Source of the DNA: Shinella sp. UYSO24
GTDB lineage: Bacteria > Pseudomonadota > Alphaproteobacteria > Rhizobiales > Rhizobiaceae
Direction of reading: 5' to 3'
Assembly (NCBI GenBank): GCA_902167985.1
Contig: CABHNZ010000002.1
Span: 1-64,000 of the forward strand
DNA length: 64,000 bases
The notes under the pieces are model-generated. The model ran no database searches. It worked only from the letters and a program-made list of their open reading frames with translations, and had not been told where the DNA came from. The stretch's first letter is position 1. Each line of letters opens with the position of its first letter. This document shows positions 12,681 through 22,463 of the stretch, piece by piece. A program made the translations under genes and the position numbers.

Positions 12681-14060
12681 ATGAAGATCAAAGCCTATGG
12701 CACTCTGAGGCTCGACGCACCCCGGAAAATTGCGGTCGTTCTGTGCGCTCTTGCGCCCGCTATGCCGGCCTTTGCTGCAACGACCGCTGCGACCGCAACG
12801 GCAACCGTCGCTGCTACGCCTGCAGCATCGCTTCATCCGGGTTGCGGCAGTTTTCCCGCCGCCAAGGGTGACGATGCGACTGCGGCGCTGCAGAAGATGA
12901 TGGATGCCTGCAGCGCCTCTGGCGGCGGCCGCGTCAGCCTGTCTGCCGGGCGCTATCTGATCGGGCCGATTCGACTTGCGTCGGGAGTGGATCTTCATCT
13001 GGAAAAGGGTGCGGTGCTCGAGGCGCAACCCGATCACGCACTGTACAAGTCAGCCTATATCAACTGGGCCTTCCAGCCCGATGAAGCGCTGATCTCGGCC
13101 GTTGGCGTCCATGATGTTGCGATCACCGGTGAGGGAGAGATCGACGGTCGCGGGGATACATGGTGGCCCGAAGCGAGCGCTGATCGGAAGGCGGGTAATC
13201 CGAAAACGATTGCGGCCGGCATGCCAGCGACCAACGGCCTGCCGCGGCCGTGGCTCATCGAAACCTATCAGGCGCGCGGCATCACGATCAGCGGTGTCCA
13301 CATCAAGCGCGCCCCCATGTGGAACCTCGTCCTTCGCTACACGGACGATGCGCAGATTTCCAATATCAGCATCGATAACCCGATCGATGCGCCTAATACC
13401 GATGGCATAGATCTGGTCGCCGCAAGAAACATCGTTGTGAGCAATTCCGATATCTCCACGGGTGACGACGATATCGCCATCAAGTCAGGGCTGGCCGGCA
13501 GCAAGCTGCCCTCGCAGGCGTCGGAGAATATCGATATCGACAATATCCGCATCCGGCAGGGTCACGGCCTTTCCGTCGGCAGCGAGACGCTGTTCGGTGT
13601 CAGGAACGTCAATGCCACGCATATTTCCTTCGACGGAACCGATAATGGTATCCGCATCAAGTCCGGCCGGGATCGCGGTAACGATCTCGATAATTTCCGC
13701 TTCAGCCACGTGACGATGCACAACGTCAAGACCGCGATTTCCGTCAGTTCCTACTATCCGAAGATCACTGAGGGCGATGACCCGGCTCAGAAGATCACGG
13801 CGACGACGCCATTCATCAGCAACGTCACGATCGAGGATTTGAAGGCGACAGGCATCACGACTGCAGGTTTGATAGCCGGCCTGCCCGAAGCGCCACTGAC
13901 GAACATCTCCCTCAAGGACGTGAATATCGATGCGCAAAAACCGCTGGTGGTGCGCAATGCCGGGCTGAGCAATAGCAATGTGGAAATCAAGGCCGGCGGA
14001 AAAGCGCTCGACCTTCAGAAGGGCGCAAACGTGACCCAGCCGCATATTGAGGCCGGTTGA
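12681..14060 (+). CDS. Secreted polygalacturonase, glycoside hydrolase family 28
   Basis: Hydrolyses alpha-1,4 bonds in polygalacturonate, releasing galacturonate or oligomers outside the cytoplasm. An N-terminal signal peptide (hydrophobic stretch KIAVVLCALAPAMPAFAATT) precedes an Ala/Thr-rich linker. The right-handed beta-helix carries all four GH28 signatures: NTDGID, STGDDDIAIKSG (the catalytic Asp pair), GHGLSVGSE (catalytic-site His) and RIKSG. The 459-residue frame is intact and the length is normal. Endo- or exo-action cannot be decided by eye. It stands alone, followed by a strong hairpin. Product galacturonate would feed the udh/kdgD pathway 37 kb to the right. Confidence 0.92.
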   Translation: MKIKAYGTLRLDAPRKIAVVLCALAPAMPAFAATTAATATATVAATPAASLHPGCGSFPAAKGDDATAALQKMMDACSASGGGRVSLSAGRYLIGPIRLASGVDLHLEKGAVLEAQPDHALYKSAYINWAFQPDEALISAVGVHDVAITGEGEIDGRGDTWWPEASADRKAGNPKTIAAGMPATNGLPRPWLIETYQARGITISGVHIKRAPMWNLVLRYTDDAQISNISIDNPIDAPNTDGIDLVAARNIVVSNSDISTGDDDIAIKSGLAGSKLPSQASENIDIDNIRIRQGHGLSVGSETLFGVRNVNATHISFDGTDNGIRIKSGRDRGNDLDNFRFSHVTMHNVKTAISVSSYYPKITEGDDPAQKITATTPFISNVTIEDLKATGITTAGLIAGLPEAPLTNISLKDVNIDAQKPLVVRNAGLSNSNVEIKAGGKALDLQKGANVTQPHIEAG

Positions 14061-14111
14061 GCCGTCTATGCGGCTCCGGCTCTCAAGGAAATGAGCCATT
14101 TAACCAGAACG

Positions 14112-14140
14112 ATCCTATCCCGTCGTTGACGGGATAGGAT
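14112..14140. terminator. Perfect 13-base hairpin between convergent genes
   Basis: atcctatcccgtc (14112-14124) and its exact complement (14128-14140) with a GTT loop, placed between the converging polygalacturonase and FAD oxidoreductase genes. It lacks a T-tract, so it may work as a bidirectional barrier or mRNA 3'-end protector rather than a classical terminator. Confidence 0.6.
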
Positions 14141-14150
14141 GCGAGCTTGA

Positions 14151-15474
14151 TCAGAAATCGGCAACTTTGCCCCAGGACGAGCTTTCAAAGCGCTTCGGGT
14201 GGTAGGGCACCGGATCGACGATCGGGCTTTCGCCGGTCACGATATCGGCAATCAGGTGGCCGGCACCAGGCCCGATGCCGAAGCCGTGGCCACTGAAACC
14301 GGCAGCCAGGATGAAGCCCGGAATGGTGGTGACTTCGCCGATTGCCGGTACGCCATCCGGCGTGGAGTCGATATATCCGGCCCATTTCGCCGTAATGCTG
14401 CGACCGCGCAGCGCTGGAAGCAGCTCATTGGCGCGCTCGTAGGTGAGCCTGATCGTGCTTTCGTCGACCGCCGGGTCGAGAATGCGCATCTCTTCCATCG
14501 GCGTCGGCCGGTCAAGCCGCCAGCGCTTCAGGCCCTCATGCCCACTCCGAACGCCCTCGAACCGCCGGGGGACAGGCTGCGCCAGCGCCGCATGAACATT
14601 GGCAGAAACTGCCCGGCAAACCGCATCGTCTGTGGCGTGAGGTCAACCCGCCCGCGCCCGCTGATCGCAAGCGTGCTGCCGCCATCGCCGCGGCGCGTGA
14701 CCGAGACGCGTGCAGTGTGAAGCGCATCGGGCAGATCGCCGTCTCCGGCCGCGACGGAGAGAATGGACGAGCGTATCGAGGCCTGAGGGAAGCGGATACC
14801 ATGCTGACGGCAGAAGGAAGACGCCCATGCGCCACCCGCAAGAATGGCGATTTTCGTGCGGATCGTGCCGCGCTCGGTCACGACCGCCGACAGTTTGCCG
14901 GCCTCCGTCTCGATACCGCGTGCGGCGCAATTCTGCACCACCGCGCCGCCCAGTTTGACGATCGCGCGAGCAACGGCCGGCGCCGCCCTGGAAGGATCAG
15001 CCGTGCCATCCGTCGGCGAGAAAACGCCACCTTTCCAAACACGGCCCGTCGCCTTGCCGCGCTCGCTTGCCTCGGCGCTGTCGAGCATGTGGGTGGTCAC
15101 GCCGACGGTTCGGGCGAAATCGCGCCAGCGGGCCCAGCCGGCCAGTTCGTCGTCATTGTCGCTGAGGTAAAGCAGGCCGCAACGGCGAAAGCCGTATCCT
15201 CGCCGCTTTCGGCGGCGAACGCGTCCCATAGATCGAGGCTGCGCGTTGCCATCGGCAATTCGCGTGCATCGCGGTTCTGCTGCCGGCACCAGCCCCAGTT
15301 TCGGCTCGACTGCTCGGCGCCGACCCGTCCCTTTTCGATCAGTGCGACCTTGAGGCCGCGCTTCGCCAGATAATAGGCTGTGAAGACACCGACGATGCCT
15401 GCACCAATGATGACTGCATCGGCCGAAGGCGGCAAGCCGGCGTCTGTATCCACAAGCGTGAGCGGTGCTGGCAT
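14151..15474 (-). CDS. FAD-dependent oxidoreductase (DAO/DadA-like), two frame breaks
   Basis: Member of the D-amino-acid oxidase-like flavoprotein family that oxidises secondary amines or amino acids. The dinucleotide fold is at the N-terminus (AVIIGAGIVGVFTAYYLAKRG), followed by SSRNWGWCRQQNRD, typical of this subgroup, and near the C-terminus PAIGEVTTIPGFILAAGFSGHGFGIGPGAG, the second FAD contact. Base losses are inferred near 15192 (restoring GFRRCGLLYLSDND) and in a G-run near 14569 (restoring RRFEGVRSGHEGLKRW). AGGAGA nine bases upstream supports the ATG at 15474. It is divergent from an Lrp-type regulator gene 247 bases away, which probably controls it. The substrate is unknown. Confidence 0.82.
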
Positions 15475-15721
15475 GACGTGCAATCTCCTGCGATGCGATC
15501 GGGTCGATGGTCAGCATAGGTGCCGAGACGGGGTTGAGGTTGCCGCACAGCCTTGCCGAACAGAATAAGATTCCGAGGATGGTCGACTATCCAGCTTATT
15601 GTGCTGAGGGCCGTCGAGCAGAATGAAATAGACACGATATACCAACGTGTTAAAGTCTATACCGCAGAGCCTGCCGCATAAAATGCTGAAGGCGGCCAGG
15701 ACCTTGGAAGGGTGTCAGTAC

Positions 15722-16197
15722 ATGAAGCTCGATCGCATCGATATCAAGATTCTCTACGAGCTCCAGAAAACGGGCGCATCACCAATGTCGAGCTGGCCGA
15801 GCTCGTCAATCTGTCGCCCAGCCCCTGCCTGATGCGGGTGAAGAAACTGCAGCAGGAAGGCTATATCGAGGGCTATTCGGCGCAGATCAATATCGGCAAG
15901 CTCGGGCAGACGCTGACGGTTTTCACCGAAGTCACGCTCAAGAACCACAGGCAGATCGACTTTGCCCGGTTTCTGGCCGCCGTCGAGAAGGTGGATCAGG
16001 TGATCGAGTGCCATCTCGTGTCCGGCGGATATGACTATATGCTGAAATTCGTCACGGCCGGGATCGGCGAGTACCAGACGATCATGGAGCGGCTGACCGA
16101 TATGGATATCGGCATCGACAAGTATTTCAGCTTCGTCGTCCTGAAGTCGCCGATCGTCAAGGCGCATATGCCGCTGACCAGCCTGTTTCTGGTCTGA
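15722..16197 (+). CDS. Lrp/AsnC-family transcriptional regulator, one frame break
   Basis: About 159 residues: an N-terminal helix-turn-helix (MKLDRIDIKILYELQKTG, then RITNVELAELVNLSPSPCLMRVKKL) and a C-terminal RAM/ligand-binding domain (FLAAVEKVDQVIECHLVSGGYDYMLKFVT). Adding one base near 15775 restores QKTGRITNVELAEL. The start at 15722 is chosen because it begins the helix-turn-helix and has GGAAGGG upstream. Lrp-family proteins commonly respond to an amino acid and control an adjacent divergent gene, here the FAD oxidoreductase and perhaps the ABC importer operon to the right. The effector is not known. Confidence 0.88.
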
Positions 16198-16217
16198 GCG
16201 TTAGAGCGGTTCGTCAT

Positions 16218-16248
16218 AAGGCTAGCCTTCCTCTGGGAGGCGAGCCTT
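16218..16248. terminator. Terminator hairpin between convergent lrp-type and ABC genes
   Basis: Eleven-base stem with one mismatch (aaggctagcct at 16218-16228, aggcgagcctt at 16238-16248), nine-base loop, followed by TGTTTTA on the plus strand. Confidence 0.6.
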
Positions 16249-16257
16249 GGTGTTTTA

Positions 16258-17912
16258 TCAGCCTTGAATGTAGGTCTTCACGAGGTCCGGATCGCGCTCC
16301 AGGCTGTCAAGCCAGTTGGGGTCGAGCTTTGGCACGGACGAGAAGAGCAGCTTGGAATAGGGATGCTGCGGAACCTTCGACAGCGCTGGCGTAAGTTCCT
16401 CGACCTTGCGACCCCGATACATCACGACGACCTCGTCGCAGATGGCTTCGACCACGGAGAGGTCATGACTGATGAAGATATAGGAGAGCGAAAGCTCACG
16501 CTGCATCTCCTTCAGCAGCTCGACAACGGCGCCGGCCACGACCGTGTCGAGAGCCGAGGTGATTTCGTCGCAGACGATCAGTTTCGGCTCGGCAGCAAGC
16601 GCACGCGCAAAATTCACCCGCTGCTTCTGGCCGCCGGATAGCTCGGCCGGTGTGCGGCTGCGCAGCGCCTGCGGCAGATGAACCATGTCCAGCAGCTGGT
16701 TGATCCGCGCATCGCGGGCCTTGCCGGTCATGTTGTGGTAGAATTTCAGCGGCCGACCAAGGATTTCCTCGATCGACTTTGCCGGATTGAGCGATGTATC
16801 GGCATGCTGGAAGACGATCTGCATCTCCCGCAACTGTTCGCGGGTCCGCTGCTGTGCCGAGGGGGCAAGATCGACGCCGTCGAATGTCAGGCGGCCCGCT
16901 GCTGCCGGAAGAATGCCGGCGATGGAGCGCGCAAGCGTGGACTTGCCACAGCCGGACTCACCGATAATGCCGAGATTGCGGCCTCGGTGGAGGGTGATGC
17001 TGGCCTCCTGCACCGCCTTGACCAGCGGCATTCCGTCTGCCTGCCTGGGACCGTAGCCGGCAATGAGGTCGCTGACCTTAAGGAGTGGTGTCGGGCCGGG
17101 CGCTTCAGCGCTCGCCTCGCCACGCGGCTTGGGCTCAAAGGCCGAAAGTAGTTCTCGCGTATAGGGATGCCGGGCATCGGAGAGGATGCTGGCAGTCGTT
17201 CCGACTTCCTGCACATCGCCACCACGCAGAACGACAATGCGATCGGCGATCTGGGCGACGACCGCTAGATCGTGGGATACATAGACGCCGGCAATGCCGC
17301 TTTTCTTCATGACCGACTTGAAGGCACGAAGGACCTCGATCTGGGTCGTGACATCAAGGGCCGTTGTCGGCTCGTCGAAAATCACCAGTTTCGGGTCGGA
17401 GATCAGCGCCATGGCGGCGGCGAGGCGTTGCAATTGTCCGCCCGAGACCTGATGCGGATAGCGGTTGCCAATACCATCGGGGTCGGGCAGGGAGAGTGCC
17501 CGAAACAGCGATACTGCCTTCTCGCGTGCTTCCGCCACCGGCATCAGGCGGTGGATGCGGGTCACTTCGATCACCTGGTCGATGATGCGTTTCGACGGGT
17601 TGAAGGCGGCTGCCGCCGACTGGGGAACGTAGGAAACATCGAGGCCACGCACCTGAGCGCGCTGGCGCTCGCTGGTGGCCACCATGTCCTTGCCGGCAAC
17701 GGTCACTGTGCCGCCCGATATGCGGCATCCGGCACGGGCATAGCCCATGATCGACAGGGCGATCGTCGTCTTGCCGGATCCGCTTTCGCCGATCAGGGCG
17801 ACGATCTCGCCGGTGCGATATCGAGATCGACACCCTTGATGATCTCAATGCGCCGGCCGGCATCGGTGGTGGCTTCGACTTTCAGGCCGCGAATTTCAAC
17901 AAGGTTTTCCAT
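16258..17912 (-). CDS. Dipeptide-family ABC importer, tandem ATPase (DppD-DppF fused), one frame break
   Basis: Two complete ATPase modules in one protein of about 551 residues. The first has Walker A GESGSGKTTI, signature VSGGQLQRL and Walker B KLVIFDEPTTAL; the second has Walker A GESGCGKSTL, signature LSGGQKQRV and Walker B KLIVCDEITSAL. Such fused ATPases serve peptide/nickel-type importers. A base loss near 17811 separates the first residues (MENLVEIRGLKVEATTDAG) from the first Walker A; adding one G gives DIAPGEIVALIGESG. The stop of the upstream permease gene abuts this start (TGA then ATG), so the genes are translationally coupled. Last gene of the importer operon. Confidence 0.88.
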
Positions 17913-18755
17913 TCACGCGCTCCGGTCACGGATCTTCTTGGGCAGATTGTCGATCAGCAGGTTGACGCTGATGGTGAGGCTCGCAATCGCCAGCGAGGGC
18001 ACGATTACCGCTGCAGCGCCAAACGGAAGGCCGCCGATATTCTCATGGACCAGGGCGCCCCAGTCTGCATTCGGCGGCTGGACGCCAAGGCCTAGGAAGG
18101 ACAGGCCCGACAGGAGAAGGACGATGAAGACGAAACGGATACCGAAATCGGCAAGCAGCGGGCCGATGATGTTCGGCAGTATTTCCGAAAAGACCACATA
18201 ACCGATGCCCTCGCCGCGGGTGCGGGCAACGGTGATATAGTCCATCGTGTTGACGTTGACGGCAAGCGAGCGGGCGAAGCGATAGGCGCCCGGCGTGTAG
18301 ATCACGGCCAGCATGACGATCAGCACCGTCAGTGACGAGCCGACAGCCGCGGCGACGACGAGGCCGGAGAGCTTGCTCGGTATCGAGTTGAGGGCGTCGA
18401 AAAGACGGCTCAGCACGGTATCGAACCAGCCACCGATCACGGCTGCGGCCATGCCAAGCGCAGCGCCGCTGAAACAGGCAAGGCAGACGGAGGCAAGCGA
18501 GATGCCGACGGTATAGCGCGCGCCCATCAGAATGCGCGAGAGCATGTCGCGTCCCAGATAGTCGGAGCCGAGCAGGAGCTTGGCGCTCATCGGGCCGAAA
18601 TAGTCGTCATCGACGATCTCGCCGACGGGGTAGGGCGTGATATGCGGTGCGAGCAGTGCGATGATCGCCCAGAAGAGAATGACTAGGAAGCCGATGGTTC
18701 CGATCCAGCTGATCCGGTAGCTGGGTCCGCGGCGCGTCGTGGTCGATGTGGTCAT
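17913..18755 (-). CDS. ABC importer permease, DppC type
   Basis: Inner-membrane permease with about six hydrophobic segments, beginning WIGTIGFLVILFWAIIALL, and the ATPase-coupling EAA-like loop around TVARTRGEGIGYVVFSEILPN. The conserved DppC motif LGSDYLGRDMLSRI is present. The start at 18755 is chosen because a longer reading would run back inside the upstream permease gene; it lies three bases before that gene's stop. The frame is intact. It pairs with the DppB-type permease and the fused ATPase on either side. Confidence 0.87.
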   Translation of the reverse strand: MTTSTTTRRGPSYRISWIGTIGFLVILFWAIIALLAPHITPYPVGEIVDDDYFGPMSAKLLLGSDYLGRDMLSRILMGARYTVGISLASVCLACFSGAALGMAAAVIGGWFDTVLSRLFDALNSIPSKLSGLVVAAAVGSSLTVLIVMLAVIYTPGAYRFARSLAVNVNTMDYITVARTRGEGIGYVVFSEILPNIIGPLLADFGIRFVFIVLLLSGLSFLGLGVQPPNADWGALVHENIGGLPFGAAAVIVPSLAIASLTISVNLLIDNLPKKIRDRSA

Positions 18756-18757
18756 GG

Positions 18758-19707
18758 TCAGCGCACCCTCGGATTGGCCAGGATTGCAATAATGTCCGCA
18801 AGCGTGATGAGGCGAGATAGCCGACACAGAAGATGATCGCGCAGGACTGGATGAGCGGCAGGTCACGGGTCGAGACACCGTCAACCATCAGTTTTGCGAT
18901 GCCCGGATAGTTGAAAATCGTCTCGACGATGATGACGCCGCCGACGAGATAGGAGAGTGACAGCGCAACGGCATTGGCGATCGGGCCGACGGCATTGGGC
19001 AGCGCGTGAAGGAGCACCGCCCGGCGACGCGAGGCGCCTTTCAGGATTGCGGCTTCGACATAAGGCGTGTTGATCGTGTCGATGACGGCGGCACGCGTCA
19101 TGCGGATCATCTGTGCGGAGACGACAAAGGTGAGGGTGATCACCGGCATCGCGTAGATCTTGAGCACCTGCCAGAGGGATGTGACGTCCGTTGCAAAGGA
19201 GAGTGCCGGAAGCCATTTCAGGTAGACGGAGAAGAGCAGCACGGCAGATGTCGCGATCATGAATTCCGGAATGGAGATGACGCCGATGGTCAAGATCGTG
19301 ACGAGCCGGTCATAGAGCGAACCGCGATACATGGCAGCGGTAATGCCAAGCGTCAAAGACAGCGGGACGGCGAGAAGCGTCACAATGCCGGCGAGTTCCA
19401 TCGTGTTGAAGAACCGGCCGCCGATCAGTTTGGCGACGGAAATATTATTGACGTAGGATGTCCCGAGATCCCCATGAAGCAGGCCGAAAAGCCAGCGACC
19501 GAAGCGGATGAAAGCCGGTTCGTCGAGATGCATTGCGGCTCTGAGGCCGGCAACGGCTTCCGGCGTCGCGGCCTGTCCGAGCAGGATGGTGGCCGTGTCG
19601 CCCGGCAACATTGCGGTGGCGAAAAAGACTGCAAACGAGACGATCAGCAGCGTCAGTGCAGCACTTGTGAGCCGGTTGGTGATGAGTCCAAGGACATAGG
19701 TGCGCAA
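18758..19707 (-). CDS. ABC importer permease, DppB type, one frame break
   Basis: Permease with an N-terminal membrane helix (LTSAALTLLIVSFAVFFATAML), the DppB-typical LPGDTATILLGQAATPE segment and further helices up to VIIVETIFNYPG. A base loss near 18812 scrambles the last residues; restoring it gives CVGYLGLITLADIIAILANPRVR and a stop at 18758-18760. AGGGA seven bases before a TTG at 19707 suggests that start; an in-frame ATG at 19746 is the alternative. It follows the solute-binding protein gene after a stable hairpin. Confidence 0.85.
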
Positions 19708-19787
19708 TAGGATTTCCCTGCCTGAAGAGTTGGAAATAGCCGGCATTGGCTGCGGTTGGCCACAGCAATGCTGTCAGGCGCGAAAGC

Positions 19788-19817
19788 GGCGACAGGAGAA
19801 TTTGCTCTCCTGTCGCC
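19788..19817 (-). terminator. Intercistronic hairpin between binding-protein and permease genes
   Basis: Perfect 11-base stem ggcgacaggag/ctcctgtcgcc with an 8-base loop, directly after the binding-protein stop. This position is typical of structures that protect the binding-protein mRNA or partly terminate transcription so that the binding protein is made in excess over the membrane parts. Confidence 0.6.
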
Positions 19818-19828
19818 AGAGATCAACC

Positions 19829-21438
19829 TCAGGCGTCGAGCCAGACATATTCGGCGAAGGCGTAGCCCATCATGCCGCCGAGCGGGTTGGCTTCCAGGCC
19901 CTTCAGCTTGCCGGAGATCGCATCGACGTTCGAAATGAAGACCGGAATGATGGTGCCGGCTTCTTCCGCGATCATGACCTGCATCTGGCCATAGATTTCC
20001 TTGCGCTTGGCTTCATCGAGAAGGCCGCGTGCCTCCACCAGCATCTTATCGAATTTCTCCGACTTGTACTGGCTTTCGTTCCACGGCGCATTCGATGCGT
20101 AGAGGAGCGAGAAGAGGATATCGGGCGTCGGGCGCGGATTGATATTGCCGAAATGGATCGGCGCCTTCAGCCAGTAATTGCTCCAGTAGCCGTCGGAAGG
20201 AACGCGCTGGACGTCGAACTTCATGCCGATATCGGCACCCGACTGCTGCACGATCGTGGCCATTTCAACGGCCGAGGTGGCCGCTTCAGACGTGATGACC
20301 GGGATCGACTGACGACGAGGCCAGCCTTCTGGAAATGGAACTTGGCCTTGTCCGGATCGTAGGCCTTCGGCTTCAGATCGGCATTGTGATAGATGCTGGC
20401 CGGCGAGATCGGCTGGTCGTTGGCGATTTCAGCCAGGCCGCGCAGGGCAGATTTCTGGATCTGCTGGCGGTTGACCAGGTATTTCATGCCGGCAACGAAG
20501 TCCGCCTTGTCGCCCGGTGCGAGGTCGAGGCGAATGTTGAGATCGGTATAATTGCCCGAGGTCGTCTGCGACAGGGCAAAGCCCGGCTGGCTTTCCACGA
20601 GCTTCATCGTGCGCGGCTTGATCGAGGCGGCGAGATGAATGTCGCCCGAGAGCAGTGCATTGACGCGCGCGTTGTCGTCGGAAATCGCGAAGAACTCGAA
20701 GGAGTCGACATGCGCGCCGCCGGCCTTGAAGTAGTTCGGGTTCTTGCTGAAGATCGATTTGACGCCGGGCTGGAAGGTTTCCATCTTGAAGGCGCCGGTA
20801 CCGATGCCCTTGGAGAAATCGGTCGTTCCATCCTGCACGATCATGAAATGGTGCTGGGACAGAATGGTTGGAAGGTCGGCATTCGGGCTGGCAAGCGTGA
20901 TCTCGACCGTCAGCGGATCGATGTCCTTGAAGTCGGTCATCTGCTTGGCGATGGCATTGACCTTGGAGCCGACGGCCGGGTCGAGATGGCGCTTCAGCGA
21001 GAAGACGACATCCTTCGACGTCAGCGACTTTCCGTCGTGGAAGGTAACGCCGGAGCGCAGCTTGACGGTCCAGACCTTGGCGTCGCCGCTCTTGATGCTT
21101 TCAGCCAGTTCCATCTGCACGGTGCCGGCCTTGTCGAGGAAGGTCAGGCGGTTGTAGAGAGCGCAGCAGCGGACGTAATCCGTCGAAAGGGAGGCCTTGG
21201 CCGGGTCGAGCGTGTCGGCGGTCGATGCGGACCAGCCGGCTGCCTTCAGGTGGCCACCGGATTTCGGGGTGGCGGCAGCCGCATTGGTGGCACGGCCAAG
21301 GATCATGCCGCCGGCAGACGCTGCAACGCCGCCAGCCAGCAGCATTGTCAACAGTTCGCGGCGGCTTGCACCCCGGCGAATGGCATTCTCGACCATGGCG
21401 TCGTCGGACGCGGTCCAGTTCGTGATCTTGTCGTTCAT
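19829..21438 (-). CDS. ABC importer solute-binding protein, family 5 (DppA type), one frame break
   Basis: Periplasmic binding protein of the peptide/opine/nickel family, about 536 residues. The N-terminus has a twin-arginine-like export signal (RRGASRRELLTMLLAGGVAASAGG). Family landmarks include DTLDPAKASLSTDYVRCCALYNRL, WTVKLRSGVTFHDGKSLTSKDVVFSLKR and, near the C-terminus, AKRKEIYGQMQVMIAEEAGTIIPVF. A base loss near 20312 separates KFHFQKAGL from SIPVITSEAATSAVEMATIV. The ligand is unknown; the neighbouring aminotransferase, oxidoreductase and acetyltransferase genes suggest an amine, amino acid derivative or small peptide. Confidence 0.87.
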
Positions 21439-21514
21439 GTCATTCCCCTTCTCGTTGGTTGCTGGGCGCCCATCTTCAGTGGTTTGGCCCGTTGCTGTGG
21501 AAGTCTTGGATCTC

Positions 21515-22236
21515 TCAGTCGCCGTTGGCAGTCCTCACGGCTTCGGCCAGGCCGGCCATCGAGGTGAAGTGATAGTCCGGCTTGGTGAACTCTGCGGGCT
21601 CGATCGTACCACCATAGCCCTTCTGGGCGTGCCGGCGCTCGATCCAGCAATTGGTCATGCCGAGCGCGCGCGAGACGCCGATATCGTGATACTGGCTCTG
21701 CGCCACGTGAAGGATATCCGCCTTGTCGCCACCATCGGCGGTGACGAATTCGAACACCTGGTGGAAGAACGCCGGATCGGGCTTTTCCGTACCGGTGTCA
21801 TCCGCGGTGAAGGCCGTGTAGAACGGATGGCCGAGGGCTTCTGAAAAATACTCGAGGCCCAGCGGCGAGCATTGGTCATGGCGATCAGACGATATTTCGT
21901 CGCAAGCTCGGCCATGGCCGCTGCGCTATCCGGGAAGGCCTTCCAGGTCTTGGCGGAATCCCTCAGGCGGATACCGTAGGCCTCATCAAGCGGCAGACCC
22001 AGTTTCGGCGCGATGGCGAGATAGACACGCACCAGATCATCGGGGAAAAGGTCGGCGTTTTCCGAATAGCGTGCGGCGCGATAGAGCGAGAGTGCCTCTT
22101 CGCTGTCGATGGTGACATTCGCTTCGGCGGCGATCTCCTGAAGGCAGGAGGTCAGGCCACCCTCGAAATCGATGAGCGTGCCCACGACGTCGAAGCTCAT
22201 GTATTTGAATTGCGGTAGAGATTTCGTCAATTCCAT
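21515..22236 (-). CDS. HAD-superfamily hydrolase, type II 2-haloacid dehalogenase-like, one frame break
   Basis: About 240 residues. The nucleophile motif FDVVGTLIDFEGG has Val where most members have Tyr/Thr/His-Gly after the first Asp, yet keeps Asp at the nucleophile position. IAMTNARRWALEYF carries motif II and the Lys/Asp of ADDTGTEKPDPAF and ADILHVAQSQYHDIG the later motifs. Adding one C near 21856 restores RRWALEYFSEALG and joins both halves. Although this group is named for dehalogenases, many members act on phosphorylated metabolites; the substrate is unknown. It sits between the binding-protein gene and an aminotransferase gene in the same operon. A second family member lies at 25022. 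Confidence 0.8.
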
Positions 22237-22250
22237 ATCCCCGGTTGATA

Positions 22251-22274
22251 TCGCGGGTGGATCGCCACCCGCGA
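22251..22274 (-). other. Intercistronic hairpin upstream of the HAD gene
   Basis: Perfect 10-base stem tcgcgggtgg/ccacccgcga with an ATCG loop, in the 227-base gap between the aminotransferase and HAD genes. There is no T-tract; an mRNA processing or stabilising element is more likely than a strong terminator. The rest of the gap shows nothing I can name. Confidence 0.5.
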
Positions 22275-22463
22275 AAGAATATGCTGTTCCCGATCTCGGC
22301 GGCTTGCGCCGAATATGCCGGATTTTTCGGGCCCTTCGGGCCTCATTCTCAATGATAGTGCCAGTTCACCGGAACGCTTTTCGCCGAATTCTCGTGGCGG
22401 CCCGGCACAAAATTGCGAAATCGGGCCGCGGCAGTATTTCAGGCGGCGGCTCCTAGCGCGCGA